A DNA stretch of 32,016 bases. Origin: Labilibaculum sp. (lineage in GTDB: Bacteria > Bacteroidota > Bacteroidia > Bacteroidales > Marinifilaceae). The position numbers were made by a program, and so were the translations under genes. The stretch covers positions 1 through 32,016 of the forward strand of contig JADGFH010000002.1 in assembly GCA_016743925.1 (NCBI GenBank), given 5' to 3'. A model generated the notes under the pieces. It made no database searches, was not told the DNA's origin, and worked only from the letters and a program-made list of their open reading frames with translations. Positions within the stretch are counted from its first letter, which is position 1; each line of letters opens with the position of its first letter. This document shows, piece after piece, positions 24,992 to 32,016 of this stretch.

Positions 24992-26241
24992 AATCGTAAT
25001 CTGTTTTTTGCTCCTGTAAAACGAATTCTTATCCAACTAAAAAGAACCAGCAACAGTAGCAAAGTTGATGTAATACTAATAATAAATAGATTGATATTAA
25101 GTGTTTGATGTTTCGTGATTGAGTAGGCAGTAAGATCTCCTTTTAATTCTTCAACATTTGGAAAATCTCTAAAATGCCATTTATCTAGAATGGTTCCCTT
25201 TTTTAAGAGAAGCAAGCCAGGATTAGAACGGATAATTGTTTTTAATTGAATTTCATCCGTATTGTAAAATTCAAATGGTAGCTCATTTGTAGTCTTAAAA
25301 TCTTGCATAATATCATCTCCTGATGCCGTTAAGCCAATCATTGTGATGTTATTTGAAAATGAATAATATGCGATTTCTTTTATTTTTAACAATGCACTTT
25401 CGTTGATTTTATTAAGATTTTTAGAGACTAAAATGAAAATGTAATCTTCATTCGAAAGTACTTGATTTGTAATATCTCCTTCTGTTTCGTTAGAGATGGT
25501 AAAATCATGAATAGGAGGAGTGTATCCTTCTTTTATTATTATCTGCTCAGAATCTACAAATTTCCATGTTGTATCCTGCCAAGGGTAGTTGATTTCATCA
25601 AATTCTTTTACTTCACCAGCTTTCTCATATTTAAAGAAGCTTTTGTATTCATCCGAAGCAGCTCCTTCTGGAATTATCATTCCATCACTAATGTTAGCGC
25701 CAATATGGTAAGGACGAAAATCGATTAGCGGTAAATGACGATAAGAATAAGTTGAAATTCCAATGGAGACAATTAGAGAAAAAACAATAAGTAGGTTTTG
25801 TTCTAATCTTGTTTCTTGTTTTTCAATTTTATTTCTTCTGGAAAATACGATTAAGGTTAAAGCCAGAATAATGATATTCTTACCAAAAGTTTCCCAATTG
25901 GTCAATACTAGAGCATCGCCAAAGCATCCACAGTCGGTTACCGGATTCGTAATTGCCAATATAAGTGTAAGCGGGGTAAAAAATAACATGAAAATAAGAG
26001 CAAGGTATGCCGTAATTTTCATTCTTGCATTAAATAGTAAGGCTAATCCTACGGTAAATTCAAGAGTTGATAATATAATGGCAAGAGGAAATGCAACATC
26101 TATAAAACTATCCATGCCAAAGGCTAGGAAATAATCTGTGAATTTAAATGTCGAGCCCATGGGATCGACCGCTTTCACAAATCCAGAGAAAATAAATAGG
26201 AGGCCAACTAATAGGCGACTAACAAATTGTACCACTTTCAT
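24988..26241 (-). CDS. BT_3928-family DoxX/MauE-like membrane protein
   Basis: A 417-residue inner-membrane protein of the BT_3928 family. The N-terminal four-helix unit (about 1-145) is DoxX/MauE-like and holds the 'DCGCFGDAL' cysteine pair. A fifth segment (about 148-165) follows. The soluble middle (about 180-370) looks thioredoxin-like in layout ('EDYIFILVSKNLNKINESALLKIKEIAYY'), but the redox CxxC is absent there. A C-terminal helix (about 383-402) returns to the membrane. Its relatives sit next to tpiA in Bacteroides, as here. MauE-like membranes with paired Cys may pass electrons for disulfide chemistry; this is inference. The gene begins 13 bp after the DUF1599 stop. Confidence 0.88.
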   Translation of the reverse strand: MKVVQFVSRLLVGLLFIFSGFVKAVDPMGSTFKFTDYFLAFGMDSFIDVAFPLAIILSTLEFTVGLALLFNARMKITAYLALIFMLFFTPLTLILAITNPVTDCGCFGDALVLTNWETFGKNIIILALTLIVFSRRNKIEKQETRLEQNLLIVFSLIVSIGISTYSYRHLPLIDFRPYHIGANISDGMIIPEGAASDEYKSFFKYEKAGEVKEFDEINYPWQDTTWKFVDSEQIIIKEGYTPPIHDFTISNETEGDITNQVLSNEDYIFILVSKNLNKINESALLKIKEIAYYSFSNNITMIGLTASGDDIMQDFKTTNELPFEFYNTDEIQLKTIIRSNPGLLLLKKGTILDKWHFRDFPNVEELKGDLTAYSITKHQTLNINLFIISITSTLLLLLVLFSWIRIRFTGAKNRLRL

Positions 26242-26254
26242 GATATTTCAAAAT

Positions 26255-26800
26255 TTATTTAGCGTTTTCGAATTCAATTTTAATAAGGCCAAAAACAGCG
26301 TAATTAATCATGTCAAAGTAATTGGCGTCGATACCTTCAGATATTAATGTTTTCCCTTGTAAATCTTCAATTTGCTTAGTTCTATTAATTTTCATTAGAA
26401 TTAAGTCAGTGTAAGAACTCACTCGCATGCTACGCCAAGCTTCGTCGTAATCATGATTTTTGGCATCCATTAATTCTTTTGCCTCAGTAAAATATTTAAG
26501 ATATAATTCTAGAGCTTTTTCAGAGTCAAGTTCTTCTTCGGAAGGGCCTAGTTCCAATTGTACAATTCCCATAATGGAGTAATTTACAATCCCGATAAAT
26601 TCGTCACGAATATTATCTTCAATTTTACTAGTACCCTTGGTTTCAATGCTTCTAATGCGTTGAGCTTTGATATATATTTGGTCGGTTATGGAACTTGGAC
26701 GAAGAATTCTCCAAGCGGTTCCGTAATCGTGCATTTTTTTAGTGAAGATATCTGTACAGATTTTAATAATCGTATTGTACTGTTGTTCTGTTTTATTCAT
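26255..26800 (-). CDS. DUF1599 (Nmad1) protein, tandem-repeat form
   Basis: A 181-residue protein of the DUF1599 family (also called nucleotide modification associated domain 1). Two copies of the domain are visible: 'HDYGTAWRILRPSSITDQIYIKAQRIRSIE' in the first half and 'HDYDEAWRSMRVSSYTDLILMKINRTKQIE' in the second, each followed by a 'NYSIMGIVQLEL' or 'NYAVFGLIKIEF' helix. Start ATG 26800 rather than 26887, since the family begins there and a promoter box lies at 26824-26831. It is the first gene of the operon with the BT_3928-type gene and tpiA, and divergent from folP. Its biochemical role is not established. Confidence 0.9.
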   Translation of the reverse strand: MNKTEQQYNTIIKICTDIFTKKMHDYGTAWRILRPSSITDQIYIKAQRIRSIETKGTSKIEDNIRDEFIGIVNYSIMGIVQLELGPSEEELDSEKALELYLKYFTEAKELMDAKNHDYDEAWRSMRVSSYTDLILMKINRTKQIEDLQGKTLISEGIDANYFDMINYAVFGLIKIEFENAK

Positions 26801-26823
26801 AATTTGTTTTAGAAATTTCCCCT

Positions 26824-26831
26824 CAAAAATA
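26824..26831 (-). promoter_or_regulatory. -7 element (TATTTTTG) of the DUF1599–tpiA operon
   Basis: Exact TAnnTTTG on the minus strand, 24 nt upstream of the DUF1599 ATG. No TTG at ideal spacing, so this is a single-element call. It faces the folP promoter about 32 bp away. Confidence 0.5.
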
Positions 26832-26862
26832 AGAATTTCAGCCAAGCCATGGTATTTTATTT

Positions 26863-26870
26863 TACTTTTG
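26863..26870 (+). promoter_or_regulatory. -7 element (TACTTTTG) of folP
   Basis: Exact TAnnTTTG, 28 nt upstream of the folP ATG at 26899, giving a leader of about 22 nt. The -33 motif is not clear. Confidence 0.5.
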
Positions 26871-26898
26871 CTTCGGAATTTGTTCAAGAAATTTGATT

Positions 26899-27774
26899 AT
26901 GCAAAATTACAAAACTAATTGTTTTAACAGCGATAATCTGTCCATTAAGTGCGGTGATAAATTAATTAATTTTCAAAAGCCTTTGGTTATGGGGATTTTG
27001 AATCTAACACCCGACTCATTTTACGATGGCGGATCTTATTTGGATAGCTTAACGATAGTAAAAAGAGCAAAGCAAATTCTTTTGGAAGGAGCTGATATTA
27101 TTGATTTGGGTGCTTATTCCACTCGTCCTGGTGCAGCGCAGGTTACACCAAAAGATGAATTACAAAGAATGATTCCAGCAGTTGAATGTATTCGTAAAGA
27201 GTTTCCTGAAGCAACATTATCCATTGATACATTTAGGGCAGAAATTGCAGATAAGGTTGTTAATCAATTTGGATCGTGCATTATTAATGATATTTCTGGC
27301 GGAACGATGGATGAGAAGATGTATGAAACAATAGGGGAACTTCAAGTTCCGTATATCATGATGCATATAAAAGGAACACCTCAAAACATGCAAATCAATC
27401 CAACATATGGAAAATTAATGGAAGAAATGATTGATTTTTTTAGAGTAAGGATTGAAGACTTGAATAAATATGGTGTAAAAGATGTAATTCTTGATCCTGG
27501 TTTTGGATTTGGAAAAACATTAGATCACAACTATGAAATATTGGGAAAGCTTATGGAATTTAAGAGCTTAGACTTGCCGTTATTAATAGGTCTATCTCGA
27601 AAATCAATGATTTATCGTCTTTTAGGTGGAGATCCTACTACAAGCTTGAATGGAACAACAGCCTTAAATATGATGGCTTTAGAAGGGGGAGCAAACATTT
27701 TACGAGTGCATGATGTAAAAGAAGCTGTTGAGTGTGTAAACTTACATACAAAGATCAAAGCATCATTAAAGTAA
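26899..27774 (+). CDS. folP: Dihydropteroate synthase
   Basis: A 291-residue TIM-barrel enzyme condensing p-aminobenzoate with dihydropterin pyrophosphate in folate synthesis; the target of sulfonamides. Conserved segments: 'GILNLTPDSFYDGG', 'DLGAYSTRPGAAQV', 'LSIDTFRAEIADK', 'INDISGG', 'DPGFGFGKTLDHNYEIL', 'LIGLSRKSMIYRLL' and the terminal 'ILRVHDVKEAVE'. Length is typical. ATG 26899 is chosen over an in-frame TTG two codons upstream. It is divergent from the DUF1599 operon and upstream of cdaA. Confidence 0.97.
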   Translation: MQNYKTNCFNSDNLSIKCGDKLINFQKPLVMGILNLTPDSFYDGGSYLDSLTIVKRAKQILLEGADIIDLGAYSTRPGAAQVTPKDELQRMIPAVECIRKEFPEATLSIDTFRAEIADKVVNQFGSCIINDISGGTMDEKMYETIGELQVPYIMMHIKGTPQNMQINPTYGKLMEEMIDFFRVRIEDLNKYGVKDVILDPGFGFGKTLDHNYEILGKLMEFKSLDLPLLIGLSRKSMIYRLLGGDPTTSLNGTTALNMMALEGGANILRVHDVKEAVECVNLHTKIKASLK

Positions 27775-27792
27775 AAATATCCAATAAAATCG

Positions 27793-27800
27793 TAATTTTG
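27793..27800 (+). promoter_or_regulatory. -7 element (TAATTTTG) of cdaA
   Basis: Exact TAnnTTTG between folP and cdaA, giving a start near 27807 and a leader of about 20 nt. It suggests cdaA can be expressed apart from folP. The -33 TTG is not evident. Confidence 0.5.
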
Positions 27801-27826
27801 CTAAGAACTGAATTTAAAAGGAAAAA

Positions 27827-28618
27827 ATGACTACCGCATTTATTACTCTTGGACTATTTGATATACTAGATATTTTATTGGTTGGCTTTTTACTATATCA
27901 AGTTTATATGTTGATTAAAGGAACTGTAGCAATCAATATATTTGTTGGCTTGTCGCTATTTTATCTGATGTGGTTGTTAGTTCGAGCTCTTAATATGGAA
28001 CTGTTGAGTAGTATTTTAGGGCAGTTTATTGGTGTAGGGGTAATTGCACTGATTATCGTATTTCAACAGGAAATTAGACGTTTTTTATTATTGTTGGGTT
28101 CCAAATATAATGTGAGTCAAAAATTCACTTTAGATAATTGGTTTTCTTTTGATGATAGAGGAATTCGTGAGAAAGAAATTAAATCAATTACTAGTGCATG
28201 TGAACACATGTCGAAAACCAAGACTGGGGCTTTAATTGTTATCGCTAAATCTACCGATTTGCAAAGTTATGCTGAAACTGGGCAAATTATAAAAGCAAGA
28301 GTTTCTAAAAATCTACTGGAATCTGTATTCTTTAAAAATGCTCCTTTGCATGATGGAGCAGTAATATTAGCTAATAATCGTTTATTGGCGGCTCGTTGTA
28401 TTTTGCCTGTAACCGATAATACAAATATTCCAGGTAGTTTGGGCTTAAGACATCGGGCGGCAATCGGAATGACTCAAGCCACCGACTCTCATGTAATAAC
28501 GGTATCTGAAGAGACAGGGAATATTTCTTATGTGATGGGTGGTAATATTAAAGTGAGAATTACAACAGCCGAATTGCGAACATTTTTAGAAGGAGATTTT
28601 TCAGGCTTTATTGTTTAA
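27827..28618 (+). CDS. cdaA: CdaA-type diadenylate cyclase (c-di-AMP synthase)
   Basis: A 263-residue membrane diadenylate cyclase that makes c-di-AMP from two ATP. Three N-terminal membrane helices (about 10-30, 36-54, 63-83) precede the DAC domain (about 95-260). Both catalytic signatures are present: D176-G177-A178 in 'PLHDGAVI' and R208-H209-R210 in 'GLRHRAAIG'. ATG 27827 follows AAAAGGAAAAA, one of the few purine-rich leaders in this window. The CdaR and GlmM partners found next to cdaA in Firmicutes are absent here. Followed after 11 bp by the epimerase gene, so probably in one transcript. Confidence 0.96.
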   Translation: MTTAFITLGLFDILDILLVGFLLYQVYMLIKGTVAINIFVGLSLFYLMWLLVRALNMELLSSILGQFIGVGVIALIIVFQQEIRRFLLLLGSKYNVSQKFTLDNWFSFDDRGIREKEIKSITSACEHMSKTKTGALIVIAKSTDLQSYAETGQIIKARVSKNLLESVFFKNAPLHDGAVILANNRLLAARCILPVTDNTNIPGSLGLRHRAAIGMTQATDSHVITVSEETGNISYVMGGNIKVRITTAELRTFLEGDFSGFIV

Positions 28619-28629
28619 ATCTTGATCAT

Positions 28630-29508
28630 ATGAAAGTAGGAATAACTGGAAGTTCTGGATTAGTTGGTTCGCAGCTTAGTGAAAAACTATGGATGGAATT
28701 TCGTGCAGAAATTCTTAAGATCCCTCGCTCGTATTTGTATGGTGATGTTCAAAATCTGTCTAATTATATTGCTGATTGTGATATTGTTATTAATCTTGCA
28801 GGTGCATCTATTGTTTGTCGCTGGACATCCAATAACATGAAAAAGCTTTACGATAGTCGAGTGCTTACAACACGAAATCTTACGAGTGCAATTGCTTTGA
28901 TGAATAAAAAGCCAAAATTAGTAATTTCAACTTCAGCCGTGGGTATATATGATTCCATACACACTCATGATGAATGGAGCACACAATATTCAATTAATTT
29001 TTTAGGCAATTTGTGTACAGATTGGGAGAAGCCTGTAACTAAAAAAATTGCTAAGAATGTAAGAACCATTATTTTTAGATTGGGGATAATTCTAAGTGAT
29101 CAAGGTGGAGTATTAGCTCGTACCTTACCATTATTTCGAATAGGACTTGGAGGCAAATTAGGTGATGGTCAACAAGCTTTTCCTTTTATTCATATTGATG
29201 ATTTGATAAATGCCTATGTATGTGCTATTTCAAATGCTAAAATGATAGGTGTTTATAACCTGGTTGCTCCCCAAATAATTTCTAATTTAGATTACACGAA
29301 AGAACTTAGCTGTTTTGTAAACAGACCAGCAATCTTTAGAGTTCCATCATTTGTTCTTAGGCTTTTACTTAAAAATGGGGCAAATGTATTACTTTCTGGG
29401 CAAAAAGTTTTACCTAAACGTCTTTTAGATAGCGGATTTCACTTCGAATACCCAAGGTTATCTCAAGCGATTTGTTCCGTAGGAATCAAGTCATTCAGAA
29501 AGTCTTAA
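28630..29508 (+). CDS. TIGR01777 family SDR epimerase
   Basis: A 292-residue extended short-chain dehydrogenase-type protein. The Rossmann motif is 'GITGSSGLVGSQL' (4-16); then 'IVINLAGASIVCRWTSNNMKKLYDSRV', 'LVISTSAVGIYD', 'FRLGIILSDQGGVLARTLPLF', 'FPFIHIDDLINAYV' and the C-terminal DUF1731 part 'VLPKRLLDSGFHFEYP', all diagnostic for TIGR01777 (YfcH/SulA-like). The substrate is not known. It starts 11 bp after cdaA and is probably in its operon. A terminator-like hairpin lies 134 bp downstream. Confidence 0.93.
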   Translation: MKVGITGSSGLVGSQLSEKLWMEFRAEILKIPRSYLYGDVQNLSNYIADCDIVINLAGASIVCRWTSNNMKKLYDSRVLTTRNLTSAIALMNKKPKLVISTSAVGIYDSIHTHDEWSTQYSINFLGNLCTDWEKPVTKKIAKNVRTIIFRLGIILSDQGGVLARTLPLFRIGLGGKLGDGQQAFPFIHIDDLINAYVCAISNAKMIGVYNLVAPQIISNLDYTKELSCFVNRPAIFRVPSFVLRLLLKNGANVLLSGQKVLPKRLLDSGFHFEYPRLSQAICSVGIKSFRKS

Positions 29509-29582
29509 TACCCGTTTTCGTATAGTTGATCGTTAAGATCTGTATTTTTAACTAGTTTATATAGCCTTTAATCATAAAGAGG

Positions 29583-29613
29583 TTGATTTTTAAATGCTTT
29601 AGTTTTAATTTTG
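29583..29613 (+). promoter_or_regulatory. Promoter of the kinase-like gene
   Basis: TTG (29583-29585), a 20-bp spacer and exact TAATTTTG (29606-29613): the best full Bacteroidota-type promoter in the window. The inferred start near 29620 lies upstream of the hairpin at 29643-29666. Confidence 0.6.
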
Positions 29614-29642
29614 ATTAAACAAGCTTAGTGAGATAACGTGGG

Positions 29643-29666
29643 ATGCCCTGTAAGGGTATTTTTTTT
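29643..29666 (+). terminator. Intrinsic terminator, possibly a leader attenuator
   Basis: ATGCCCT (29643-29649) pairs with AGGGTAT (29653-29659), one G-U pair, 3-nt loop, followed by TTTTTTT (29660-29666). It can end transcription from the cdaA–epimerase unit. It also lies between the promoter at 29583-29613 and the ATG at 29701. Confidence 0.7.
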
Positions 29667-29700
29667 CTGTTTTACCTCATGCAACTCAACCTTTTAGCCT

Positions 29701-32016
29701 ATGGAATTGGATTTTACTCCTCAATTGTTAATAGTTGATGATCGTCTGGAAAACCTTGAACTACTTAGAGCTTTACTTGGTAAGCTAGAGGTTGGTATGG
29801 AGTTAATTCAGTCTCCGATTAAAGCTTTACAGGACATTGAAAAAAAAGAATATGCTCTTATTATTCTTGATGTTCAAATGCCACAAATGGATGGTTTTTT
29901 ATTAGCTCAGAAGATTAGAAGTGGTATTGTAAACAAATCAACTCCAATCATTTTTCTGACGGCGATATTTCTCGATAAACAAAGTGAATCAAAAGGTTAT
30001 AAGTGTGGTGGAGTTGATTTTATCATGAAGCCTTTTGATACAGCAATATTATTAAATAAGGTTAATATTTTTCTTGACTTATACACAAATAGACGCTTGT
30101 TAGAATCGCAAAATGAGAAATTAACAATTGCTCTAAATGAAAAAAATCTATTAGAGAGTCGATTACGCAATTTGGCATCTGATTATCGTTCTATTTTAGA
30201 GGGGCAATCTGAGTTGATCCTAAAAATGGATAGCCAGAAAAGGATTGGGTTCGCCAATAAGGCTTTTACTGATTTCTTTGATTACACAATTGATGGTATT
30301 ATAAAGGATCCGTTGTCAAAAATCAGTATTGTACTGCAAGCACAAATAAGTAAAGGAATTGAGGGACTGAATGGTAAGAATAGAGTGATTATTTTTGAAG
30401 AATCAATTATAAACTCAGAGGGGAATAATGTGTGTCTTGAATGGACTATTTACAAGGAGGTTGATTTTGATGATACTTGTTTTCTTGCCATAGGTCGTGA
30501 TGTTTCTGACCGGAAAAAAATTACAGAATCCTTAATGAAGAAGGAAAATGTGTTACGAAAAATTCAAAAAAAGACTAGAATTGGAAGTTTTGAATGGGAT
30601 TCTTATTCAAAAATAATTCGTGGTTCAGATGAATTTTTACGTCTTTATGAGTTATCTCTCGATGTGGAGCAAAGTTTATTCGATCAGATTAAATCAAATA
30701 CTCATATTGAGGACCGGGATGCAATTGAACGAATGCTATTGAATTTTCCTCAAAAAAATCAGAAAATAGAATTTGAACATCGATATAATTACAAGGATGG
30801 AACGATAAAGGATTTTAAAATTGAGATTTACAGTGAATACAATGAAACTGAAGATATTTTATATTTGTTTGGCTTGGTTTGTGATCTTTCTCAAGAAAAG
30901 GCGTTGGAAATGACTTTTAAAGAAAGTTTAAGCTTGGAGAATGAAGCCTATATTGATAAAGCTATTTTTGAGTTAGATGAACACAATCATTTTAGTTATG
31001 TGAATGATTTTGCTTGTAATTTTTTAGAATGCTCTGATTTAAAAAAATCTAATGGTGTTGAATTCATACAATTCTTCGAAGATGATTCTAAAATTAAAAA
31101 AGTACTGGAAGTATCTCATTCCAAAAAAGGATTTGTATTTGAGGTGTTGTCTGTAGTTACGAGAAAAAATAAGAAAAAACGCATTGTTTTGGCCGCGCAT
31201 CCTATTGTTGGAGATAATAAAAAGGGCGTTCGAGGTATGATGTTGGAAATCGCGAGTAATAACGAAACTGGCGAGAATACGGCGGAATATAAAAACATCA
31301 TAACTGGCTTAAAGAGGCAGGAAAAAGAATTTGAACAAAGTACAATAAAGCTCAAAGAAAAAGTCGATAAGGAGTTGAGAATTAATGATTTTCATCGTCA
31401 GTTATTGCTGAAAAAATCTGAATTGGAATCTCTTGGTAAGATGGCTAGTTCAATGGTTAATGAAATAAATCAACCTTTAACTGGCATTTCGATGGTTATG
31501 GATAACCTATTGCTGCGTTTGTCAATGAATAAAATTGATGAAGATTACATTCGAGAAAAATGTGCTCAGGTTTTCGTTGATATTGATCGAATTAAAAAAT
31601 ATTTATCGCAGATAGGTATTTATAATTCTTCGCAAAAGGAAAGTACAAAAGAATTAGTTGATATAAATAATATTATTAAACTCTCTGTAGATTTGGCCCA
31701 GAAGCAATATAAGAATAGTAAAATAGATTGGACCTTTAAAGAATCTAAGGATGATCTTTATGTGATAGGAAATAAATATAAGTTACAGAAAGTTTTAGGT
31801 GATATTTTGAATAATGCCTATGAGTCAATTGAGCAGAAGTTTAAAGATCTAAATTCAGAAAATAAATACATTAGTATCTCAACCAAATTAGAAGAAGAAA
31901 AAGTTCTGATTACCATTAAAGATAATGGTTGTGGAATCGCTCCTGATAATTTGAACTATATTTTCGAACCCTTTTTTACAACAAAACAATCTGGTATAGG
32001 CTCGGGTCTAGGCTGT
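29701..32016 (+). CDS. Receiver–PAS–histidine-kinase-like protein (partial)
   Basis: An open frame of 772 codons running off the right edge, so the C-terminus is missing. Residues 8-125 are a receiver domain with D14-D15, phospho-acceptor D57 ('LIILDVQMP'), T87 and K110 ('IMKPFD'). Three PAS-like regions follow (about 160-275, 293-400, 415-525), ending in 'IGRDVSDRKK' and 'LVCDLSQEK'. A coiled linker (about 535-575) leads to the dimerisation helix 'ESLGKMASSMVNEINQPLTG'. The expected His of 'HEINQPL' is Asn587 (codon AAT). The ATPase half is conserved: N705 ('DILNNAYESI'), 'DNGCGIAP' (741-748), 'IFEPFFTTK' (754-762), and 'GSGLG' (767-771). ATG 29701 has no Shine-Dalgarno. It may be a pseudo-histidine-kinase. 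Confidence 0.93.
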   Translation, partial: MELDFTPQLLIVDDRLENLELLRALLGKLEVGMELIQSPIKALQDIEKKEYALIILDVQMPQMDGFLLAQKIRSGIVNKSTPIIFLTAIFLDKQSESKGYKCGGVDFIMKPFDTAILLNKVNIFLDLYTNRRLLESQNEKLTIALNEKNLLESRLRNLASDYRSILEGQSELILKMDSQKRIGFANKAFTDFFDYTIDGIIKDPLSKISIVLQAQISKGIEGLNGKNRVIIFEESIINSEGNNVCLEWTIYKEVDFDDTCFLAIGRDVSDRKKITESLMKKENVLRKIQKKTRIGSFEWDSYSKIIRGSDEFLRLYELSLDVEQSLFDQIKSNTHIEDRDAIERMLLNFPQKNQKIEFEHRYNYKDGTIKDFKIEIYSEYNETEDILYLFGLVCDLSQEKALEMTFKESLSLENEAYIDKAIFELDEHNHFSYVNDFACNFLECSDLKKSNGVEFIQFFEDDSKIKKVLEVSHSKKGFVFEVLSVVTRKNKKKRIVLAAHPIVGDNKKGVRGMMLEIASNNETGENTAEYKNIITGLKRQEKEFEQSTIKLKEKVDKELRINDFHRQLLLKKSELESLGKMASSMVNEINQPLTGISMVMDNLLLRLSMNKIDEDYIREKCAQVFVDIDRIKKYLSQIGIYNSSQKESTKELVDINNIIKLSVDLAQKQYKNSKIDWTFKESKDDLYVIGNKYKLQKVLGDILNNAYESIEQKFKDLNSENKYISISTKLEEEKVLITIKDNGCGIAPDNLNYIFEPFFTTKQSGIGSGLGC

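Noticed and set aside
26255..26800. Phage-type DNA modification locus suggested by the Nmad1 name
   Set aside because: Surrounding genes are metabolic and there are no phage or modification genes.

Overview
This window is an AT-rich, gene-dense stretch of a Bacteroidota chromosome. The evidence is the gene families (a BT_3928-type DoxX protein next to tpiA and a DUF1599 gene, Bacteroidota-type topB, a PPi-type phosphofructokinase, an HD–PycTM protein), the near absence of Shine-Dalgarno sequences, and several promoters of the Bacteroidota form TTG-N19/20-TAnnTTTG. A marine, Marinilabiliales-like host is my inference from overall character, not something the sequence proves. There are no rRNA or tRNA genes, insertion sequences, phage genes or CRISPR arrays, so this is mostly core chromosome with some lineage-specific genes.

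Layout. (1) 73-1123, plus: an SPFH membrane protein followed by a ribbon-helix-helix protein, closed by a terminator shared with the convergent gene. (2) 1136-5872, minus: a YgjV-like/GNAT-like fusion, a PPi-type phosphofructokinase, the rsmE–DUF4159 pair, and an HD phosphohydrolase fused to a Pycsar-type membrane effector domain (PycTM). (3) 6055-13557, plus: an SdiA-regulated-type lipoprotein, a 1205-residue protein (metallophosphoesterase, kinase-like centre, Omp85-type barrel), a stand-alone receiver protein and topoisomerase III. (4) 13599-16832, minus: sixA-like phosphatase with polyphosphate kinase, then a small membrane protein. (5) 17231-18549, plus: an unknown 157-residue protein, a gene-free gap and ywbE. 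(6) 18694-26800, minus: a 1490-residue secreted protein of unknown family, prmA, and the DUF1599–BT_3928–tpiA operon. (7) 26899-29508, plus: folP, the diadenylate cyclase cdaA and a TIGR01777 epimerase. (8) 29701 to the right edge, plus: a receiver–PAS–histidine-kinase-like gene cut by the window end.

How genes may work together: tpiA and the phosphofructokinase are glycolytic. The phosphofructokinase (uses PPi) and Ppk1 (polyphosphate) point to inorganic polyphosphate/PPi energy economy. cdaA makes c-di-AMP. The HD–PycTM protein resembles a nucleotide-gated membrane effector but no pyrimidine cyclase is present here.

The most notable observations are: a histidine kinase whose phospho-acceptor His is replaced by Asn, behind a terminator-like leader; a HipA/CotH/FAM20-like kinase signature inside a phosphoesterase–outer-membrane-barrel protein; the orphan HD–PycTM protein; and the 1490-residue orphan secreted protein.
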